Source: Raineyella sp. LH-20
GTDB taxonomy: Bacteria; Actinomycetota; Actinomycetes; Propionibacteriales; Propionibacteriaceae
Direction of reading: 5' to 3'
Length of the DNA: 64,000 nucleotides
NCBI RefSeq assembly: GCF_033110965.1
Contig: NZ_CP137003.1
Coordinates: 930,001 to 994,000 of the forward strand
Program-made: the position numbers and the translations under genes
Notes under the pieces: model-generated
Told to the model about the DNA's origin: nothing
What the model saw: the letters and a program-made list of their open reading frames with translations, nothing else
Database searches by the model: none
Part shown: positions 59,195 to 64,000 of the stretch, in pieces
Numbering within the stretch: position 1 is the first letter of the stretch
Layout: each line of letters opens with the position of its first letter

Positions 59195-61153
59195 ATGCGT
59201 CTTCATCGCCGTCTGACGGCCGCCGCTGCGGCCGCTCTCGTCACAGGCCTCGGCCTGCCCGCCCTCGCCTTCGCCGCCGATGGCACCCCGAACATCCAGA
59301 TCACCGAGTTTGAGTACAACACCTCGGAGTTCGTGGAGCTGACCAATGTCGGCACCGCTCCCCAGGACTTCACCGGGTGGTCGTTCTCCGACTCCGGCGA
59401 CACCCCCGGTGACCTCAGCCTCTCCGGCTTCGGCACCGTCGCCCCCGGCGAATCGGTGATCATCTCCGAGGACTCTGCGGCCGCCTTCCGCACCGCGTGG
59501 GGCCTCAAGGACACCGTCAAGGTGGTCGGCGGCAACACCACGAATCTCGGCAACGGCGATGCGATCAACATCTATGACGCCGGCAACACTCTGGTCGACT
59601 CGCTGACCTACCCCGGCGACAAGGCCACCCAGACGAAGAGCGGCTACGTGCACGCCGATGCGCTGGCCGAGACCACCTTCTCGTTGACCGGCTGGACGCT
59701 GTCCAGCGTCGGCGACGCCGAAGGCAGCTGGGCCGGACTGAACGGGGGCATCGGCACCCCCGGCGCCAGCACCCTCGGCACCTCCACGCCGGACGACGTC
59801 CGGCTCCCCGCTGACGGCGGCGATCCCGGCGACGGCACCCCGACCGACCCGGCGCCGACCCTGGACTGCCAGCCCGAGGCCGCGTCCGGCACCGGCCCGG
59901 CGGCCGCCGGCGCCGTGACCTGGCCGGGCTCCTCCTCGGTGACCGTCGTCGACAAGGAGTGCGCCTGGAAGACCACCACCGGCCCTGAGGGCCGCGACAT
60001 GAGCGGCATGGTCTTCGACAAGGCCGACCCGAACGTGCTGTGGGCGGTGAAGAACAAGAGCTGGATCTTCCGCCTGGTCAAGGACACGAACGGCCTGTGG
60101 GTGCCGGACACCGCCAACGGCTGGGGCGCCGGCAAGGAGATCTACTTCCCCGGCACGACGGGCGAGCCCGATTCCGAGGGCATCACCCAGGGCCCCGACG
60201 GCATGCTCTACACCACCACCGAGCGTGACAATGCCGCGAACACCATCGCCCACAACGCCATCCTGGCGTTCGACCCGTCGGCGAACGGCACCTCGCTGAC
60301 CGCGGTCAAGGAATGGAACCTCACCGACGAGTTCCCGGAGCTCAAGACCGGCACCAAGACCGACGCCAACCTGGGCTTCGAAGGCGTCACGTACGTCCCC
60401 GACAGCTACCTGGTCGACAACGGCTTCGTCGACCAGTCGACCGGCGCCGCGTACGATCCGGCTCGCTACCCGCTGCACGGAAAGGGCCTGTTCTTCGCCG
60501 CCCTGGAGAACGACGGCAAGCTCTACGCGTACGCACTGAACAGTGACGGCAGCTTCCACCGGGTCGCGGTCGTCGACACGACGATGGGCCACGTGATGGA
60601 CGTCCAGTACGACGCCGCACTGCAGCGGGTCTGGGCGCTGTGTGACAACACCTGCTCGGTGTCGATGACGGTGCTCGGCATCGACGCCACGGGCACGATG
60701 ACCCCGCAGGCCGTCTACGCCAAGCCGGCCGACCTGCCGGTGGTCAACCTGGAGGGCTTCGCGGTCGCGCCGGCCTCCACTTGCGTCAACGGCGCCCGGA
60801 CCGCGCTGTGGTCCGACGACGGCATCTCGGCTCCCGATCACCTCGGCCACGCACTGTACGCCGGGACGCTCCCCTGCACGCTCGACCTCCCGGCGCAGGG
60901 CACCGGCACCGGGAACGGGAACGGGAACGGGAACGACCAGGGCCAGGACGGTCCGGGTCAGGACGGCGGCCAGAGCAACGACCAGGGCCAGGCCGGCGGC
61001 CAGGACCAGGGCAACGGCGTCGACGGTGGCCACGGCGCGCCGGCCAACGGCGCGGGCAACCTTGCTCGCACCGGTGGTCCGGTGGCTCTCGCCGGCCTGG
61101 GCGCTCTGGCACTGCTCGCCACCGGCACCATGCTGGTCCGGCGCTTCCGCTGA
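59195..61153 (+). CDS. Sortase-anchored lamin-tail / phytase-like surface protein
   Basis: Secreted protein of 652 residues. Signal peptide 1-28 (cleavage near AFAADG). A lamin-tail domain at about 32-150 (IQITEFEYNTSEFVELTNVG, FTGWSFSDSGDTPGDLSL), a Pro/Asp linker, then a beta-propeller-like region (about 240-565) resembling esterase-like phytase or SdiA-regulated proteins (MSGMVFDKADPNVLWAVKNK, DSEGITQGPDGMLYTTTERD, VMDVQYDAALQRVWALCDN, NLEGFAVAPAS). A Gly/Gln/Asn/Asp linker leads to the sorting signal LARTGGPVALAGLGALALLA and RRFR, nearly identical to that of the 5'-nucleotidase at 45228. The weak ribosome site makes the start slightly uncertain. Phosphate release is a guess. Confidence -1.
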   Translation: MRLHRRLTAAAAAALVTGLGLPALAFAADGTPNIQITEFEYNTSEFVELTNVGTAPQDFTGWSFSDSGDTPGDLSLSGFGTVAPGESVIISEDSAAAFRTAWGLKDTVKVVGGNTTNLGNGDAINIYDAGNTLVDSLTYPGDKATQTKSGYVHADALAETTFSLTGWTLSSVGDAEGSWAGLNGGIGTPGASTLGTSTPDDVRLPADGGDPGDGTPTDPAPTLDCQPEAASGTGPAAAGAVTWPGSSSVTVVDKECAWKTTTGPEGRDMSGMVFDKADPNVLWAVKNKSWIFRLVKDTNGLWVPDTANGWGAGKEIYFPGTTGEPDSEGITQGPDGMLYTTTERDNAANTIAHNAILAFDPSANGTSLTAVKEWNLTDEFPELKTGTKTDANLGFEGVTYVPDSYLVDNGFVDQSTGAAYDPARYPLHGKGLFFAALENDGKLYAYALNSDGSFHRVAVVDTTMGHVMDVQYDAALQRVWALCDNTCSVSMTVLGIDATGTMTPQAVYAKPADLPVVNLEGFAVAPASTCVNGARTALWSDDGISAPDHLGHALYAGTLPCTLDLPAQGTGTGNGNGNGNDQGQDGPGQDGGQSNDQGQAGGQDQGNGVDGGHGAPANGAGNLARTGGPVALAGLGALALLATGTMLVRRFR

Positions 61154-61194
61154 TCTGGCCCGGCTGCAGGATGAGTCCGGGCGTCCGCTGACCC

Positions 61195-61300
61195 GGCCCG
61201 ACGGCATGATCAGTCCGCCCGCGGATCAGGCCCCGCGCCACGATCAGTCCGCCCGCAGATCAGGCCCGGCGGCAGGATCAGGCCCGGGCAGCCCCGCGCC
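61195..61300. repeat. GATCAGTCCGCCCGCGGATCAGGCC repeats
   Basis: Two to three imperfect copies of a roughly 45-base unit (GATCAGTCCGCCCGC, GATCAGGCC) follow the surface-protein gene. A second set, GGACGCACCTCAGGC-like, lies at about 61430-61520 and runs into the galE 3' end. Confidence -1.
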
Positions 61301-61345
61301 CGGCCCCCGGAAGACACGCCTGGACCGCGCACCAGGTCCACTGAC

Positions 61346-61401
61346 GCGTTTCGCTCATGCGTTCGTGCTGGAAGTCCGACACCAACGCATGAGCGAAACG
61401 C
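61346..61401 (+). repeat. Dispersed hairpin element, copy C
   Basis: GCGTTTCGCTCATGCGTT (61346-61363) and AACGCATGAGCGAAACGC (61384-61401) form a perfect 18-bp stem around 20 bases (CGTGCTGGAAGTCCGACACC). The loop corresponds to GTGCTGAATGACAAGCAC of copy A. One frame reads AHAFVLEVRHQRMSETHR, similar to copies A and B. It could also terminate the surface-protein gene and galE, which converge here. Confidence -1.
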
Positions 61402-61512
61402 ATAGGCGAGAGAGCCCCCTGCCGCCCCGGGACACACCTCAGGCTGCTGCCCCGGGACGCACCTCAGGCCGTCGCCCCCGAACGCACCTCAGCCTGCCGG
61501 ACCGGACGCGAC

Positions 61513-62538
61513 TCAGGCCGTCGGCGCGCCCTCGAAGCCGTACGGGTTCTGCTCCTGCCAGTGCCAGTGGTCGCGGCACATCTCGTCGATGTCACGGGTC
61601 GCGGCCCAGCCGAGGTCGGCGAGCGCCGAGGACGGATCGGCGTACGACACGGCGACGTCACCGGGGCGGCGGGCGACGATCTCGTAGGGGATCGGCCGGC
61701 CGCTGGCCCGCTCGAACGCGGCACGGACCTCGAGGACGGAGTAGCCGCGGCCGGTGCCGAGGTTCCAGCGGTGCAGGCCACCGTGCTGGGCCAGGTACTC
61801 GATTGCCGCGACGTGGCCGTCGCCGAGGTCCATCACGTGGATGTAGTCGCGGACGCCGGTGCCGTCGGGGGTCGGGTAATCGTTGCCGAAGACCATCAGC
61901 TTCTCGCGGCGGCCCACGGCGACCTGGGCGACGAAGGGCATCAGGTTGTTCGGCTTGCCGGTCGGATCCTCGCCGATCCGGCCGGACGGGTGGGCGCCGA
62001 CCGGGTTGAAGTAGCGCAGCAGGGCGACGCTCCAGCGCGGGTCGGACGCAGCCAGATCGGACAGGATGTCCTCGACCTGCTCCTTCGTACGCCCGTAGGG
62101 GTTGACCGCGTCGAGATCGAGCTTCTCGGTCAGCGGCATCTCGTCGACGTCGCCGTAGACGGTGGCCGAGGAGGAGAACACGATGGTGCGGCAGTCGACC
62201 GCCTCCATCGCCCGCAGCAGGGTGATCGTGCCGGCGACGTTGTTCTCGTAGTAGGTCAGCGGGATCTCGGCCGACTCGCCGACCGCCTTCATCCCGGCGA
62301 AGTGCACCACCCCGTCCGGCCGGACCTCCGCCATCACCCGATCCAGGGCCGTACGGTCCCGGATGTCGGCCTGCACCAGCGGCACCTGACAGCCACTCAG
62401 CTCCGCCACGCGCTGCAGGGCGACCGGGGAGGAGTTGGAGAGGTTGTCGAGGACGGTCACCTCGTGACCGGCCTCCTGGAGCAGCAGCACGGTGTGCGAG
62501 CCGATGTAGCCGGCGCCACCGGTGACGAGGATCTTCAT
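61513..62538 (-). CDS. galE: UDP-glucose 4-epimerase
   Basis: Interconverts UDP-glucose and UDP-galactose with bound NAD; extended SDR, 341 residues, normal length. [20 protein letters not shown] (NAD loop), [20 protein letters not shown], the catalytic Ser in [10 protein letters not shown], and Tyr-x3-Lys in [14 protein letters not shown], then [35 protein letters not shown] and [13 protein letters not shown] are all GalE-specific. ATG 62538; the longer frame upstream is foreign. It is divergent from cysK and is not next to other gal genes. Confidence -1.
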   Translation of the reverse strand: MKILVTGGAGYIGSHTVLLLQEAGHEVTVLDNLSNSSPVALQRVAELSGCQVPLVQADIRDRTALDRVMAEVRPDGVVHFAGMKAVGESAEIPLTYYENNVAGTITLLRAMEAVDCRTIVFSSSATVYGDVDEMPLTEKLDLDAVNPYGRTKEQVEDILSDLAASDPRWSVALLRYFNPVGAHPSGRIGEDPTGKPNNLMPFVAQVAVGRREKLMVFGNDYPTPDGTGVRDYIHVMDLGDGHVAAIEYLAQHGGLHRWNLGTGRGYSVLEVRAAFERASGRPIPYEIVARRPGDVAVSYADPSSALADLGWAATRDIDEMCRDHWHWQEQNPYGFEGAPTA

Positions 62539-62611
62539 GGTCCCCACCGTAGTGGGCGCGCGGCGCAGTGCTGTCGGCTGCACCGCCCACACCACCATCC
62601 ATCACACCAAC

Positions 62612-62640
62612 TTGCATGTCCCTAAAGCTCACGTTAGAGT
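62612..62640 (+). promoter_or_regulatory. Candidate cysK promoter
   Basis: TTGCAT (62612-62617), a 17-base spacer and TAGAGT (62635-62640) resemble a housekeeping sigma factor promoter, about 50 bases before the cysK start, in an AT-richer window. Inferred from sequence only. Confidence -1.
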
Positions 62641-62689
62641 TCCGGTCATCGCCACTCCTGCACCCGTACGACATGAAGGACGTCAGACC

Positions 62690-63622
62690 ATGGCCTATTT
62701 CGACGATGCGACCAAGCTCATCGGCCGCACTCCGCTGGTGAAGATCAATCGGCTCTACGGTGATTCCGAAGCCACCGTGCTGGGCAAGCTGGAGTACTAC
62801 AACCCAGCCAACTCGGTGAAGGACCGGATCGGCGTGTCCATCGTCAACGCCGCCGAGGCGTCCGGCCAGCTGCAGCCCGGCGGCACCATCGTCGAGGGCA
62901 CCTCCGGCAACACCGGCATCGCGCTGGCATGGGTCGGCGCCGCGCGTGGTTACCGGGTGATCATCACCCTGCCGGAGACCTTCTCCAAGGAGCGTCGCGC
63001 CGTGCTGCGCGCCTTCGGCGCCGAGCTGGTCCTCACCCCGGCCGCCGACGGTGTGCCCGGCGCCAACCAGCGCGCCGCGGAGATCGTCGCCGCCACCCCG
63101 GGGGCGATCCTCGCCAGCCAGTTCGAGAACCCGGCCAACGTCGAGATCCACCGCAAGACGACCGCCGAGGAGATCTGGGCGGACACCGAGGGCAAGGTCG
63201 ACATCGTGGTGGCCGGCGTGGGCACCGGCGGCACCATTTCCGGTGTCGGCGAGGTGCTCAAGGCCTACAAGCCCGAGGTGAAGGTGTACGCCGTGGAGGC
63301 CGCGGAGTCGCCGGTGCTGTCCGGTGGCCAGAAGGGCCCGCACAAGATCCAGGGCATCAGCGCCGGCTTCGTCCCGCCGATCTACAACAAGGACGTCGTC
63401 GACGGCATCATCCAGGTGAAGGGCGACGACGCGCTGGAGTGGGCACGCCGCTCCGCCAAGGAGGAGGGTCTGCTGGTGGGCATCTCGTCGGGCGCCTCGC
63501 TGCGCGCCGCCGCCGAGCTGGCCGCCGACCCGGCGAACGCCGGCAAGACGATCGTGGCGATCATCCCCGACTGGGGCGAGCGCTACCTCTCCACCCCGCT
63601 CTACTCCGACCTACTCGACTGA
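62690..63622 (+). CDS. cysK: Cysteine synthase A (O-acetylserine sulfhydrylase)
   Basis: PLP enzyme making cysteine from O-acetylserine and sulfide; 310 residues. [13 protein letters not shown], the PLP Lys in [20 protein letters not shown] near residue 44, the substrate loop [15 protein letters not shown], the phosphate loop [29 protein letters not shown] and [12 protein letters not shown] are all present. [12 protein letters not shown] is the normal C-terminal end, without the Ile tip used to bind serine acetyltransferase in some species. No cysE follows inside the window. ATG 62690. Confidence -1.
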   Translation: MAYFDDATKLIGRTPLVKINRLYGDSEATVLGKLEYYNPANSVKDRIGVSIVNAAEASGQLQPGGTIVEGTSGNTGIALAWVGAARGYRVIITLPETFSKERRAVLRAFGAELVLTPAADGVPGANQRAAEIVAATPGAILASQFENPANVEIHRKTTAEEIWADTEGKVDIVVAGVGTGGTISGVGEVLKAYKPEVKVYAVEAAESPVLSGGQKGPHKIQGISAGFVPPIYNKDVVDGIIQVKGDDALEWARRSAKEEGLLVGISSGASLRAAAELAADPANAGKTIVAIIPDWGERYLSTPLYSDLLD

Positions 63623-63664
63623 CAGTCGGCCCGCCGACCACAGGACTTCTTCTCTCGCTACGCG

Positions 63665-63720
63665 CCGCGGCCGTCCCGCCTCGTCGCCCGGTCATCCGGG
63701 CGGTGGTGGGGCGGCCGCGG
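63665..63720 (+). terminator. Probable cysK terminator
   Basis: CCGCGGCCG (63665-63673) pairs with CGGCCGCGG (63712-63720), enclosing GCCCGG-TCAT-CCGGGC (63686-63691 with 63696-63701). It is a long branched or interrupted stem 43 bases past the cysK stop, without a T-run. Confidence -1.
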
Positions 63721-63815
63721 TGGGGTCTGCGTACGCGCGAATCGCCAACACCTCCGTCAATCCGGCGACATTCTTTTGGATTAGGCCACCCCTCATCCAC
63801 AAGGAGACCGTTCCT

Positions 63816-64000
63816 GGCTCTTCGCAGTTGAGGGTGTAGGGGCTGCTTGAGGCTGGGCGGCGCGTCGGGGCCGGAGAGGGGTCGAGGCCTTCCGAAGATG
63901 GGAGTTCTCACACAGCCCATCCAGAAGACCTCGACGTGCCTGACGCTACCTTCACATGCCCCGACCTGACCACCTTCACTCGCCTGAACGACCTCGGCCT
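63816..64000 (+). mobile_element. Left end of an ISL3-family insertion sequence, cut by the window edge
   Basis: GGCTCTTCGCAGTTGAGGGT at 63816 resembles the GGCTCTTC terminal repeats of ISL3 elements. About 120 bases inside, a transposase frame opens at GTG 63936. The other end, target duplication and completeness cannot be seen. A nested hairpin (63881-63935) ends exactly at the start codon. Confidence -1.
63936..64000 (+). CDS. ISL3-family transposase, N-terminal 21 codons
   Basis: Only VPDATFTCPDLTTFTRLNDL is visible, which matches the usual opening of actinobacterial ISL3 transposases (PDATF-x-PDLTTF-x-x-L-x-x-LGL). The rest lies beyond the right edge. The start GTG is immediately downstream of the long hairpin, so its ribosome site, if any, would be inside the stem. 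Confidence -1.
   Translation, partial: MPDATFTCPDLTTFTRLNDLG

Overview
The window is GC-rich DNA (roughly 70 percent by eye) with GTG and TTG starts, frequent ATGA/GTGA gene overlaps, LAxTG sortase signals, a class of Ssb that ends in DEPPF and the rpsF-ssb-rpsR-rplI cluster. All of this points to a high-GC Gram-positive actinobacterium. The frequent CGTACG words, a quinol NO reductase and the overall gene content suggest the Propionibacteriaceae or a near relative, but this is an inference from style and not from a marker gene. The DNA is chromosomal, mostly core and metabolic, with one complete IS3-family element (43445-44796) and the left end of an ISL3-family element at the right edge.

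Layout. 1-3539: a minus-strand glycerophosphodiesterase and sugar/glycerophosphate ABC uptake cluster. 3762-5821: a two-component system whose two genes converge and overlap. 6155-10817: a phosphodiester glycosidase-like protein, a GNAT enzyme, then a CueP-type metal-binding lipoprotein followed by its own two-component system. 10887-15862: aldo/keto reductase, Nudix hydrolase, a pterin dehydratase-VOC fusion and a CPA1 antiporter with a UBP zinc finger. 16290-18706: PadR regulator and DHA2 efflux pump. 18996-23728: quinol NO reductase with an AT-rich palindrome at its start, a YhfC-type membrane protease, and a PadR/membrane-protein pair. 23785-32532: GNAT enzymes, UppP, a dinucleotide-binding reductase, a DUF885 peptidase-like protein, an aminotransferase, an NTF2-like protein and a MATE exporter. 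32558-34900: a vapC remnant and the rplI-rpsR-ssb-rpsF ribosomal cluster. 35186-43017: DUF805 protein, FadD-like ligase with aldo/keto reductase, then endonuclease IV, an SDR, a PlsC-type acyltransferase and an alkyl-DHAP-synthase-like flavoprotein. 45228-51749: a sortase-anchored 5'-nucleotidase, FemX-like and alanine-racemase-like proteins, and a tyrosine phosphatase. 51858-57959: YhgE/Pip protein, an MMPL transporter fused to a degenerate ATPase domain, and a divergent TetR regulator. 58028-63622: SMP-30 protein, a second sortase-anchored protein, galE and cysK.

Themes. Organic phosphate use recurs (glycerophosphodiesterase plus uptake system, phosphodiester glycosidase, surface 5'-nucleotidase, phytase-like surface protein). 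Several envelope functions are present (UppP, FemX-like, MMPL, ether-lipid-like genes). The SDR-PlsC-flavoprotein run at 39596-43017 resembles, in one operon, the acyltransferase, alkyl-DHAP synthase and SDR reductase of the eukaryotic peroxisomal ether-lipid pathway.

Intergenic DNA is unusually structured. Three small dispersed repeat families were found, each with three copies: a CATAGG-N5-CCTATG element, an 18-bp ACGTTCCCGCGGGAACGT palindrome, and a hairpin element of about 60-75 bp at 43207, 47571 and 61346. Many short tandem repeats (14-31 bp units) lie at gene borders, and there are several perfect-stem terminators. I saw no tRNA, rRNA or CRISPR array.
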